Source: a virus. Taken from it: a stretch of DNA of 57,596 bases. Under the pieces are notes generated by a model, which made no database searches, was not told the DNA's origin, and was given only the letters and a program-made list of their open reading frames with translations. Location: IMG/VR virus record IMGVR_UViG_3300042444_000372, positions 1 to 57,596 of that record, one strand, 5' to 3'. Positions 41,019 to 48,606 of this stretch are shown in pieces; the first letter of the stretch is position 1; each line of letters opens with the position of its first letter. The translations under genes and the position numbers were made by a program.

Positions 41019-42605
41019 CTACTCTTCTCCTACTTCTTCGGATTCGACACTACTTCCGTTGCATGGAATCAAGGTCATTGATTGCTTGCTACGGGTTAGA
41101 GCTACGTACTCTAGGTTTGACTCTTGCATCTTCTCCCAAGGCTTCTTAGCTAGTGGGTGAGGGAGGCTCGATGTACCGTAAATGATTGTCTTGTTGTGCT
41201 CTAAACCTTTGCTGGAGTGGATAGAGGATAACTTGATTGCTGTCTTGTATGCAGGGTCTTTGGCAGACTCGTCTGGTTTCTTGAATTCTTCGTCTAGGAA
41301 GTCATGTACTTCTTTGACTGTATTGAATTTGTTAGCGTCGTACAGTTCGATGATACATTGCTTGTAATCAAGTAGGACTGCTTTAGCCATTGCACTTGGG
41401 CAGCGTACAATTGACTTGTCTAGCTTTGTGTCGAACTGGTGTCTCCATGAAGCGTCGAAACTACTTTTCAAGTTCCAGCCAATAAGAGACTTCATTGAAT
41501 TGGCAATTCCTTCTGATGCAAAGAATACAACCTTTTGATTGCTGATCTCTTTACGCATTCGTAAGAAGTGTCGGATCAATGGAGCATTGGTACGTGACAT
41601 AATCAATACACCGTCTTCGGGTAGTTGATCGTACTCGATACCATCACCGTTGATGATCTCTCCTGGTGGACAATCTGGACGGTCTTTGATATCAGGGACG
41701 ATTGCTCTAGCCATATCCAAGTGTGTACTTGGGCATCGCCAACAGCAAGTAAGTGGAAGCTGTACCGCCTTAGTCTTTTCCTGGAGAAGAGAAAGAGAAT
41801 CAGACATCGATCCGTTGAATGCGTAGATAGCTTGGCGGTCATCGCCTACTGCTACGATTCGATTACCCCATTGAAGGGCAAGGGCCATACGTAGTGGGTT
41901 GGTGTCCTGGGCTTCGTCAACGAATAGGTTGTCAACTGAGCCAGCACCCCAACCATTGATGTAGGGTAGCCAGAGCATCATATCAAAGTTGTAGTTGAAA
42001 CCAGTACCGTAATTGCCTTTGGTACGTTCAGCACAAAGTTGGAGTACTCGTACTGCATGTTCAACTACTTCTTCAACTGGGTTCTCGATTTGAAGTCTGC
42101 CATATCCTTCATCACGTAGAATCTTCATTGCGTCTTCGAGACTGATATCAGGCTTGGCTGCCATAGTCATGAGCCATGATACAGCCTTGTCGATACTGGA
42201 TTGAAGTTTGTACTCGTTTGCATGGGTGGGTTTGTTGCCGCGAAACGCAACAGTTTGGATACGTTCACGCATACCGAAACCGCCTTTGTCCATCCATGAT
42301 CCTTTGGGCATGAGTGCCATACCGAACTTATGGAACGTGCTGGCTTCACGGCCTGAGCCTAGACGTTCTGCCATTTCATCTGCTGGTGCTTTGTTGAAGC
42401 ATAGGATAACGCTGCCACGTGGAGCAATGGCTTCAATGGTACTGGACTTACCAGTACCGGCACGTGCTACGACGATGATGTTGTTGTCAGTATTGAGAGC
42501 GTCCTTGATTGCAGATTGTTCTGCTGTTAAAGTGTGTCCGGTCTTCTTGACTTTTGGTGTCTTGGTTTCGGTCTTCTTGGTTTTTGATGTTTTACGAACT
42601 GGCAT
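41019..42605 (-). CDS. UvrD/Rep-like superfamily 1 DNA helicase
   Basis: 528 residues. TAEQSAIKDAL with Walker A A47RAGTGKSS near the start, DEAQDTNP (motif II), IVAVGDDRQAIYAFNG (motif III), LTCCWRCP (motif IV), and SIHSSKGLEHNKTII (motif V) then TRSKQ, giving the SF1A order. It unwinds DNA 3' to 5' in replication or repair. Shorter than cellular UvrD because accessory domains are reduced. A CTGGAG motif copy (41776-41798) lies between motifs III and IV. Confidence 0.88.
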   Translation of the reverse strand: MPVRKTSKTKKTETKTPKVKKTGHTLTAEQSAIKDALNTDNNIIVVARAGTGKSSTIEAIAPRGSVILCFNKAPADEMAERLGSGREASTFHKFGMALMPKGSWMDKGGFGMRERIQTVAFRGNKPTHANEYKLQSSIDKAVSWLMTMAAKPDISLEDAMKILRDEGYGRLQIENPVEEVVEHAVRVLQLCAERTKGNYGTGFNYNFDMMLWLPYINGWGAGSVDNLFVDEAQDTNPLRMALALQWGNRIVAVGDDRQAIYAFNGSMSDSLSLLQEKTKAVQLPLTCCWRCPSTHLDMARAIVPDIKDRPDCPPGEIINGDGIEYDQLPEDGVLIMSRTNAPLIRHFLRMRKEISNQKVVFFASEGIANSMKSLIGWNLKSSFDASWRHQFDTKLDKSIVRCPSAMAKAVLLDYKQCIIELYDANKFNTVKEVHDFLDEEFKKPDESAKDPAYKTAIKLSSIHSSKGLEHNKTIIYGTSSLPHPLAKKPWEKMQESNLEYVALTRSKQSMTLIPCNGSSVESEEVGEE

Positions 42606-42651
42606 TGTGACTTCTCCTGAAGTAGATAGATAATTGAATCGTTTAACAGTT

Positions 42652-42942
42652 TTAAGTTCTATTTTTTTGTTGAGTATGCTTAATGGCTTCTAGCAGTACT
42701 GTTTTTTCGTAAAGCATTTCTTGTAACAAGTTTTCAAATAGTGATGCGTACTTCGCTGTTAATGGATTTTTTGTTAGCTGCAAAACAAACCCGCCATGAA
42801 TTGTATTGGCTATCAATAACATTTTCATAGGTGTAGGTGCGTCAATTTCAAGGTCTTCGGCTTCTTTTTCTATAGCATCCCAGATTTTACGTGATGATTT
42901 AACAAGCATGTTAATGGTAAGTTCATCGTTGTCTTGTGCCAT
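42652..42942 (-). CDS. Small helical hypothetical protein
   Basis: 96 residues, helical, charged ends. Unrecognised. Separated from the helicase start by 46 bases. Confidence 0.55.
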   Translation of the reverse strand: MAQDNDELTINMLVKSSRKIWDAIEKEAEDLEIDAPTPMKMLLIANTIHGGFVLQLTKNPLTAKYASLFENLLQEMLYEKTVLLEAIKHTQQKNRT

Positions 42943-42949
42943 AATACTA

Positions 42950-43285
42950 CTACTCTCCTAGTTCGATTGTGTGCATTTTGAAAGTGAAGATGTATTGACA
43001 TGACTCAAGCCGAGTCATAACAAAGTCAGTTGGTTTCCAGTCAAGTCCGCGTTCTCTGTTTAAGTACGCGATGTACTGTTCAAGTCTGTAAAGCATTGTT
43101 TTCTCGTCGTTGAGAAGAGTTGTAACATACTTGGTTCTTTTGAATGGTATTGTGAAGTTTGTTGGTGCGTCATCATGATATGAGAACTCTTTGTGGTGTT
43201 CTCGTTTGCAGTTGTCAACCAAAGAGAATTGGATGCGTGATCCTTTGGTAGTAGTTGGTCCTAGATACTTGGTGGTTATGTACAT
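42950..43285 (-). CDS. Small hypothetical protein
   Basis: 111 residues from ATG 43283-43285, two bases after the upstream stop; a TTG start 15 bases earlier would overlap it. Beta-rich (YITTKYLGPTTTKGSRIQF). Unrecognised. Confidence 0.58.
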   Translation of the reverse strand: MYITTKYLGPTTTKGSRIQFSLVDNCKREHHKEFSYHDDAPTNFTIPFKRTKYVTTLLNDEKTMLYRLEQYIAYLNRERGLDWKPTDFVMTRLESCQYIFTFKMHTIELGE

Positions 43286-43287
43286 GG

Positions 43288-43830
43288 TTAGGGTTTCCAA
43301 ATGTTAGAGTCAGGGAACTTACGTTTAGCTTCATCCAATGAGAAGTACACTACTTCGCAGTTGGTTTGATCGTATGCGTGGACTACTGATTGACCTAAGC
43401 AATAGTAGTATGTTTGGTACAAGTAGTCTTTGAAATTCTCGTCGTTGTAACGTCTACTGTGTGCCCTACTGTTAAACTTGCCAGATTTAATCTGGATATC
43501 AATGCCATTAAAGCATTGAAAAGTTGGGGTGATGATCGCTTTCCAACCACAGGACCAACCATCATAATAACCGTGTTCATCCATATGATGATAATCAAAG
43601 GTTAGTACGATCTTGTCTGGTTCTGATTTGTCTAAGTCGATCTTTGTTCCAGAGTCGATTCCTGAACCACGTGGTAAGAATGCTTCAAGTAAAGCAGCTC
43701 TAGCTCTTTGGTCTATTCTATCAATGCTGCATGAGTTATCTTTCTGCTTATAGAATTGCAACGATTCAGATATAGCATTGACAAGAGCTAATGAACGGCC
43801 TAGTACGATGACGGGTTGTTGTGTTTTCAT
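43288..43830 (-). CDS. Conserved phage hypothetical protein (GSGIDSGT type)
   Basis: 180 residues. LPRGSGIDSGTKIDLDKS and FDYHHMDEHGYYDGW are characteristic of a widespread uncharacterised phage family. Followed by a fold typical of that family. Stop-start TAATG overlap. Function unknown. Confidence 0.7.
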   Translation of the reverse strand: MKTQQPVIVLGRSLALVNAISESLQFYKQKDNSCSIDRIDQRARAALLEAFLPRGSGIDSGTKIDLDKSEPDKIVLTFDYHHMDEHGYYDGWSCGWKAIITPTFQCFNGIDIQIKSGKFNSRAHSRRYNDENFKDYLYQTYYYCLGQSVVHAYDQTNCEVVYFSLDEAKRKFPDSNIWKP

Positions 43831-44114
43831 TATTTGTACAATTTCTTAAAAAATGTTCTGATCCAAGTACGTGTTATTTTGTCTCGGTTTGTATGATTCC
43901 AAAACAAGTCCCATGATCTATCACTTGTTGAACCCTTACGGTCCATTAAATGACGCGATGCTTTATCTTTAAGTCTAAGCCAATCTAAACGATTCTTGTT
44001 TCGAAGTTTAGATACTTTGATTGGCTTAACTGGAAACCAACTTACGTACTCATCTACGATTAAACTACTCAAGAACATTTGTTTTCGAATTTTGAGTGCT
44101 TGTCGGATTTTCAT
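43830..44114 (-). CDS. Small basic hypothetical protein
   Basis: 94 residues, very Lys/Arg-rich (KIRQALKIRKQM). TAATG overlap with the next gene. Possibly nucleic-acid binding. Unrecognised. Confidence 0.55.
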   Translation of the reverse strand: MKIRQALKIRKQMFLSSLIVDEYVSWFPVKPIKVSKLRNKNRLDWLRLKDKASRHLMDRKGSTSDRSWDLFWNHTNRDKITRTWIRTFFKKLYK

Positions 44115-44341
44115 TGTGTGACCCTGTACCTTGTTGAGTTGAAGTCAGTTGGGCAATCTGCAAGAGTTGTCCAATCGTTATTAAGTCTTGAAGCATACTT
44201 AATTGTAAGATTGTTTTTGTATGCGAACAAAACGCATTCAATTACCATCACGTTTTCTAAGTCTGTTCTGTGAACTGAAGTTGCCAACCCTTCAGGACGA
44301 AACAACTTTTGAAAGAGTGTTTTATGATCTTCAGATAACAT
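44111..44341 (-). CDS. Small hypothetical protein
   Basis: 76 residues. Overlaps the next gene by 4 bp. Unrecognised. Confidence 0.5.
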   Translation of the reverse strand: MLSEDHKTLFQKLFRPEGLATSVHRTDLENVMVIECVLFAYKNNLTIKYASRLNNDWTTLADCPTDFNSTRYRVTQ

Positions 44342-44355
44342 TGAAAAGCCTTTGA

Positions 44356-44703
44356 CTAAGCGTATTGAAGTTGGGAAGTAGATTGCTTTACTTGACCTGG
44401 TTCGGCAAGTGGATATCGTTCTAAGAACTGCATGATTGCACGTTTGGAGAGATACTTCTTAGTACCGTATGCGATGATGTAGTTACTGTCTCTGTCAACT
44501 CTGTTGAAGTAACAGCGTACTAGAACTCCGTCAATTGACGTTGATGGTGGAGCGTCATGATTCCATTCATCGTAGTTGAGTCTAACTACCATTGTCTTTG
44601 CTGAGACGTTCTCAGTCAAACACTTGTGCTGATTGATTCGTCTTTGATTGTCTTCTTGACCTTCAATTCGACAAGCAATGTACACTTGCATTAGCAATGC
44701 CAT
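44356..44703 (-). CDS. Hypothetical protein
   Basis: 115 residues. Alpha/beta, ends with a Ser/Gln-rich tail. Unrecognised. Confidence 0.52.
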   Translation of the reverse strand: MALLMQVYIACRIEGQEDNQRRINQHKCLTENVSAKTMVVRLNYDEWNHDAPPSTSIDGVLVRCYFNRVDRDSNYIIAYGTKKYLSKRAIMQFLERYPLAEPGQVKQSTSQLQYA

Positions 44704-44708
44704 GATAA

Positions 44709-44930
44709 CTAATCCTTTCCGTTATTGAATCGAACTACATTGACTTGGATGATTCGGTGAGCGTAGTTTGGAGCACGTTTTCTAGCTAAGTTGTACGCTT
44801 CTACAGCATTAGCTAGTTGTAGTGCCATCAAGCCAGGCATTTCATCTTTGTCGTATAAAAACTTGCCACCAACTAAGTCTACCCATTTATCTTGGAAATA
44901 GACTTGAACTATGTAATACGACGAATTCAT
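44709..44930 (-). CDS. Small hypothetical protein
   Basis: 73 residues, aromatic (YYIVQVYFQDKWVDLVGG), like other single-domain genes in this block. Unrecognised. Confidence 0.52.
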   Translation of the reverse strand: MNSSYYIVQVYFQDKWVDLVGGKFLYDKDEMPGLMALQLANAVEAYNLARKRAPNYAHRIIQVNVVRFNNGKD

Positions 44931-44932
44931 GA

Positions 44933-45223
44933 TTAAGAATCCTTTCTGTTTTTTAGGTAATTAGGACCGGCTTCAGTGTAGATTTTTGCGATATACCCAT
45001 CATCGGATATATGATCGAAGACAACTTTTGAACCATGAACTATGAGCCATGACTCGTTATTTAAGCGACAATTATCACGTTTAAGAGAATCGTCTATCTC
45101 AGCTATTGCATCGTCTACTGACTGGAACGTACCTACTTTTTTCCAGTAACAGTTATTTTTTGCGTAGACTAATCTGCCATGAACTACTACTTTAAGTCCT
45201 ACAAAAAACCATAACACAAACAT
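44933..45223 (-). CDS. Small membrane-associated hypothetical protein
   Basis: 96 residues. Short hydrophobic N-terminus (FVLWFFVGLKVVV) and a charged remainder. First gene of the small-gene block after the non-coding zone. Unrecognised. Confidence 0.55.
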   Translation of the reverse strand: MFVLWFFVGLKVVVHGRLVYAKNNCYWKKVGTFQSVDDAIAEIDDSLKRDNCRLNNESWLIVHGSKVVFDHISDDGYIAKIYTEAGPNYLKNRKDS

Positions 45224-45524
45224 AACTAAAATCCTTTAATGATTCGTTTCAATGATGATAATCGACACAATTTTGAAACGATTAAAATTGTGTCGATTCG
45301 CAAAATGAGAATCGGCGTTGTCTCAATTTGAGACGTTTCCCGGTCGCCAATCAATTATACCATAGTTCGACCAACTACGCCATAGCTATGCAATAATTTT
45401 GGAATTTTTTTTCGGACGATTCCAGCAATAGAGGAAACGCGAGCGAGCGAGTGTGCGTACACACGTGTTACGTGTTATGTACATATACGTGTGTGCGTAG
45501 ATAGTATATGAAGAAAAGAGCCTA

Positions 45525-45596
45525 CGCTTGACCGCTCAAGCGGGGAGTATCTATCTATGCAATGCGGAATATATTAAACCGCTTGACTGCTCAACG
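45525..45596. repeat. CTTGA-type palindromes flanking P8
   Basis: CGCTTGA-ccgc-TCAAGCG at 45525-45542 (perfect 7-bp arms) and an imperfect copy at 45580-45596 lie on both sides of P8. Related perfect copies CTTGAGtcCTCAAG (36357-36370) and CTTGA-atgc-TCAAG (36444-36457) lie near P6. Operator-like. Confidence 0.6.
45557..45576 (-). promoter_or_regulatory. Promoter-like element P8
   Basis: Leftward TAATATATTCCGCATTGCAT. First element upstream of the small-gene block that begins at 45223. Confidence 0.55.
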
Positions 45597-45615
45597 TGTC
45601 TCTGGAAAGAGAGAA

Positions 45616-45682
45616 GAAAAACCTAGACCAGTATGAGTTCACCTGTTCCTCTCCGCTTAGGCTACGTCATACTGGTCTAGGT
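45616..45682 (-). terminator. Strong leftward terminator
   Basis: 16-bp perfect inverted repeat (45621-45636 with 45667-45682) with a 30-base loop, followed leftward by TTTTTC. Ends transcription from the small membrane genes at 45810-46120. The T-run is continuous with a CTGGAAAGAGAG motif copy (45599-45621). Confidence 0.75.
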
Positions 45683-45809
45683 ATAAATCTGACAACACTT
45701 TACCAACTAACCTTGAGCGAAATTAGAGACTACTTAGAGTAGTTGTCACACTGTAAGCAGTTCTGATACTAATAAGGTTAGCTAGGGTACGTGCCTCTAA
45801 AGATTAACT

Positions 45810-45971
45810 TTAGTGCCGTATATCATTGAGTATACCGGCTCGATGCCCCACAAAGTAACCCGCCGCAAAAGACGATCCCGCAATCGCCGCCAAAAATGCC
45901 GCAACGCCAAAAGGCCCTGTCCAAAGGACAAGCTGAACGATGTACCAAGTGATTAATCCGATTTCAGTCAT
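45810..45971 (-). CDS. Small double-membrane-span protein
   Basis: 53 residues, two hydrophobic helices (ITWYIVQLVLWTGPF and VAAFLAAIAGSSFAAGYFVG). GC-richer than the flanking DNA. TAATG overlap with the upstream small membrane gene. Could be a holin-like or superinfection membrane protein. Too short for usual gene calling. Confidence 0.65.
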   Translation of the reverse strand: MTEIGLITWYIVQLVLWTGPFGVAAFLAAIAGSSFAAGYFVGHRAGILNDIRH

Positions 45972-46120
45972 TACCACGCCCACCTTATCGACAAATGACT
46001 AGAGACAAACTCGACGCAATTCCAGGCGATTGCACCGCAAACCATAAAGAAGCAAGCCGCAAGCACTAAGAAAATAATCGACTCAAATTCTGTTGGGAGA
46101 ATTGGCCCTACTGGTCCCAT
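45971..46120 (-). CDS. Small membrane protein
   Basis: 49 residues (MGPVGPILPTEFESIIFLVL ...) with one or two hydrophobic helices and GC-rich codons like its partner. Translationally coupled to it. Unrecognised. Confidence 0.62.
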   Translation of the reverse strand: MGPVGPILPTEFESIIFLVLAACFFMVCGAIAWNCVEFVSSHLSIRWAW

Positions 46121-46253
46121 GTTACCACACCCTCGCAATTTCTCGATTGATTTTCGCTATCTCAGATTCCTTACCCGCAAATTAAAAGGATCGGGCAGTT
46201 CGTCAACTGCTCTAGTACGTTCTAAGCCACCTATTTCATTTTGGCGTATTCAT

Positions 46254-46410
46254 TGCCGGTGACTACACACAGTTCATGTTGCCGATCCAGAGCGGGTCCA
46301 GGAATCGAACCTAGCATTAGAGGCATCCACGCCCACCCGCAATAAAGAGTAGTGTGGGATTCGAACCCACCATGAACTAAGTCACCGGCCTGTCTACTCT
46401 CGCAACTAAA
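46254..46410 (-). ncRNA. Candidate structured RNA with two T-arm-like hairpins
   Basis: Read leftward: GCCGGTGACT and AGTCACCGGC are perfect 10-bp partners (46255-46389), inside them AGTTCATG/CATGAACT (8 bp), then hairpin GTGGG-TTCGAAT-CCCAC and a second domain GCGGGT/ACCCGC enclosing CTAGG-TTCGATT-CCTGG. The two inner loops match the TTCRANY T-loop pattern. An AGAGTAG/CTACTCT stem competes with the outer one. No full tRNA fits (too short between stems). ORFs here are reading artefacts. Confidence 0.6.
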
Positions 46411-46431
46411 GTAGTTGCCACTTAGCAAGAA

Positions 46432-46911
46432 TTAGTCACACAAGATGGTTGCAAACCATCCGTAGGTACGTAGACTACGATTGTAGCCGTATTGTACAGA
46501 TTGTTCGCGTCTAGGTCTATTTGAGTAACAGCATCTACGCAATGCGTCTTCTGGAGAAGAAGTAGAGAATCCTACCCCTTCATAACGAGCACCACCTAGA
46601 GTACCGCCTACGTGACGCATAACGCCTTGGGATACTTGCTGTGAAGTCTTGAACGCTGCAACGCCTACACTTCGAACTGGTTGCACTTCTTGGAAGTATT
46701 CAACTACGTTTTGTGTAGGTTGTACAACTACTTCACGTACAGTTGTTCGTACTGGTGTGAAGCTTGGTACTGCAACAGTAAAACTTGGTGCTGACTCAAC
46801 CAACATGGGTGCTGATTTGTAGCATTGCCCTGTGAAGCATTGCTGTGCAAAACTGTTGGTACTAAACAGTACTGCGATAAGTACTGCTACAATGATTGAT
46901 GGAAACTTCAT
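46432..46911 (-). CDS. Secreted protein of a planctomycete-type family
   Basis: 159 residues. Signal peptide ~1-22 (MKFPSIIVAVLIAVLFSTNS). The C-terminal region LGGARYEGVGFSTSSPEDAL then RRCCY ... YGWFATILCD resembles a secreted family known to me from planctomycete genomes. A host-derived gene that may alter the cell surface or block other phages. A CTGGAG motif copy (46548-46568) lies inside this segment. Confidence 0.7.
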   Translation of the reverse strand: MKFPSIIVAVLIAVLFSTNSFAQQCFTGQCYKSAPMLVESAPSFTVAVPSFTPVRTTVREVVVQPTQNVVEYFQEVQPVRSVGVAAFKTSQQVSQGVMRHVGGTLGGARYEGVGFSTSSPEDALRRCCYSNRPRREQSVQYGYNRSLRTYGWFATILCD

Positions 46912-46956
46912 ACTAAACTCTCCCTGTTATTTTTCTGGAGGATGAAAAGAAACTTA

Positions 46957-47307
46957 CTACTGAGGTTGAGTATCGAAACTCGGTGCTGTTTGTTGCTTGA
47001 AAAACTTGTCGTACAATCTTGCTGTTTGATTGAGAGCAAGTTGTTTCAACAATGGATCGAGTACAACGTCTGGACCTGGAAGGTCGATTGGTAGAATGTA
47101 CTTGTCGTACATATCACCTACCAACTTTAGTAGGTCTTCTTTCTTGATGTTCTTCAAGTCGCTGTTCTTGATAGCTTCTTGAACAACATTCATAAACCAG
47201 TCAAGAAGACGGCCCATTGTTGGGTTGATGCTTGTTTGAGATACCTTCAAGTGTTTATCCATGAAGTCTTCGAAAGAAGCCAAGTCTTTATTTTCAAGAT
47301 CGGACAT
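46957..47307 (-). CDS. Hypothetical protein
   Basis: 116 residues, helical, hydrophobic middle (LLDWFMNVVQEAIKN), Gln-rich tail. A purine motif copy (46931-46952) lies in the gap after its stop. Unrecognised. Confidence 0.6.
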   Translation of the reverse strand: MSDLENKDLASFEDFMDKHLKVSQTSINPTMGRLLDWFMNVVQEAIKNSDLKNIKKEDLLKLVGDMYDKYILPIDLPGPDVVLDPLLKQLALNQTARLYDKFFKQQTAPSFDTQPQ

Positions 47308-47348
47308 CGTAGCTATACCTGTAATAGAGGGTATGATGGAATTGAAAA

Positions 47349-47427
47349 CCCGTTAAGCATTAGTTGCCGTACACCTAGAAGTAGCTAACGAAACAAGGAG
47401 TACGCTCAGGATCAATGCTTAACGGGT
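47349..47427 (-). terminator. Large hairpin, terminator-like
   Basis: ACCCGTTAAGCATT (47349-47362) pairs with AATGCTTAACGGGT (47414-47427), 14 bp, 51-base loop, followed leftward by TTTTC. Promoter-like P9 lies just right of it. Terminator or small RNA. Confidence 0.55.
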
Positions 47428-47435
47428 ATTACGTA

Positions 47436-47455
47436 TTGCAAAGCAGAATTTATTA
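47436..47455 (-). promoter_or_regulatory. Promoter-like element P9
   Basis: Diverged copy (leftward TAATAAATTCTGCTTTGCAA) overlapping the stop of the gene at 47453. It leads into the large hairpin and the gene at 46957-47307. Confidence 0.45.
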
Positions 47456-47863
47456 GACCAAAGCTGGCTCAAGGTCTTGAGACTTTTGAGACTTCTTCTT
47501 TGCAGGTTTGTCAGCTTTTTTCTCGGTCTTTGCTGACTTCTTTGAAGGCTTGCTTTCTTTGTCAGACTTGGGTTGCTTCGAAGACTTAGCTTCTACTTCA
47601 ACATTCTTTGTACGATCTCGACCAAACTTGCTGAACTTATAGTCAGGATTTGATTTGTTGAACTTGTCAACAAGGTCTGATGCTTCAGTCTTCAAAGTTT
47701 TGGCAAGTGGTCCCTTACCTTCCCAAGCTTGTGCAATCAAAACGACCATTGCTGATTCGAGCAACGTATCTCCTTGAAGCTTTACTGCTTGGATAGGGAT
47801 GTGGGTTCCTTTGAGAAACTTTCGAGCCTTTGGGTGTCCGAATGGTTTGGTGATGATTGCCAT
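47453..47863 (-). CDS. Basic-tailed hypothetical protein
   Basis: 136 residues. Folded N-terminal half, then a Lys/Ser-rich tail (KKSAKTEKKADKPAKKK). Likely DNA or RNA binding. Unrecognised. Confidence 0.6.
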   Translation of the reverse strand: MAIITKPFGHPKARKFLKGTHIPIQAVKLQGDTLLESAMVVLIAQAWEGKGPLAKTLKTEASDLVDKFNKSNPDYKFSKFGRDRTKNVEVEAKSSKQPKSDKESKPSKKSAKTEKKADKPAKKKSQKSQDLEPALV

Positions 47864-47867
47864 AGTA

Positions 47868-48107
47868 CTATGGTGTCCTCTTCTTTGCTTGAAACATGGT
47901 GTTTGTTTTACCTCGGCCTGTGTTTACTGCTACGTCTTTCTTGGCGTATTTGGTGTTTCGTGCTACAGCTCCCTTGCTAGCAATCTCTGATCTTCGTTGT
48001 GAAGAAAGACTCTTAGCTCTAGCAGGACCGCCTTTTTTGCCACCCAACGATCCAAGGATCGCAGCAGACTTGTTCATAGCTTTGGTTTGTAACGGTTTTT
48101 TTGCCAC
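47868..48107 (-). CDS. Small GGKKGG protein
   Basis: 79 residues. AAILGSLGGKKGGPARA then LSSQRRSEIASKGAVARN follows a recurrent small-protein pattern (KxAAxLGxxGGKKGGxARA) found in several bacteria, including planctomycetes. Basic, unrecognised function. Four bases after it is the next gene. Confidence 0.62.
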   Translation of the reverse strand: MAKKPLQTKAMNKSAAILGSLGGKKGGPARAKSLSSQRRSEIASKGAVARNTKYAKKDVAVNTGRGKTNTMFQAKKRTP

Positions 48108-48130
48108 TTTACTACTCCGTAAATAGGTTG

Positions 48131-48595
48131 TTATTTCTTCTCGTTCTTCTTTGCCGCTCGTCGTTCTCTTTGACGAATAGCTGATGGTGTTTGACTATAC
48201 TCTCTCGGCTTTGATTTAGCAACTGACTTTTTACTTCCAGTTGAAGAATTCTTGGAAGTTTTTTTCCGAGACTTACCTTGCATCACCGCTCGTTCAGTTC
48301 GAGACTTGCTAACGCTTATGATCTTAGGGCCTTGATTGATCTTTACAGGTTTTGTTCTACTGGCCGGTTTCTTTGGTTTTCGTCCTTTGATACGTTGTAT
48401 CTCTTTTTGGCTAGCACCTTGTTTCTTTGCTTGCTCAGCTTGTTGTTCTCTAGCTGACTTTGTTTCTTGTTCTTGTGCTGCTTGTCGATTAGTTTCTTTT
48501 ATGCCTTTACCTTTCTTGTCAGTCTTACCTTTACGTCCTCTAGCGTTATAGCCTTTAGAAGTTTCTAACTTGATAGTTAGTTTTGAGTTTGCCAT
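48131..48595 (-). CDS. Highly basic protein
   Basis: 154 residues, extremely Lys/Arg-rich and low complexity (KGKTDKKGKGIKE, QRIKGRKPKKPASR). Histone-like or RNA-binding character. Unrecognised. Confidence 0.6.
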   Translation of the reverse strand: MANSKLTIKLETSKGYNARGRKGKTDKKGKGIKETNRQAAQEQETKSAREQQAEQAKKQGASQKEIQRIKGRKPKKPASRTKPVKINQGPKIISVSKSRTERAVMQGKSRKKTSKNSSTGSKKSVAKSKPREYSQTPSAIRQRERRAAKKNEKK

Positions 48596-48606
48596 TTAAG
48601 TAAGTC

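Larger units (their letters stand above)
45224..45809. other. Structured non-coding zone with palindromes and promoter element
   Basis: No gene seen. Contains a perfect 14-bp inverted repeat (45261-45274 with 45284-45297), the palindrome GTCTCAATTTGAGAC (45320-45334), alternating GTGTGCGTACACACG-type stretches, two CTTGA palindromes around promoter-like P8, the terminator below, and further hairpins at 45709-45781. Looks like an origin or major control region. Confidence 0.55.

Noticed and set aside
46231-46428. A 65-codon leftward ORF
   Set aside because: It reads straight through the tRNA-like hairpins and the protein has no sensible features.
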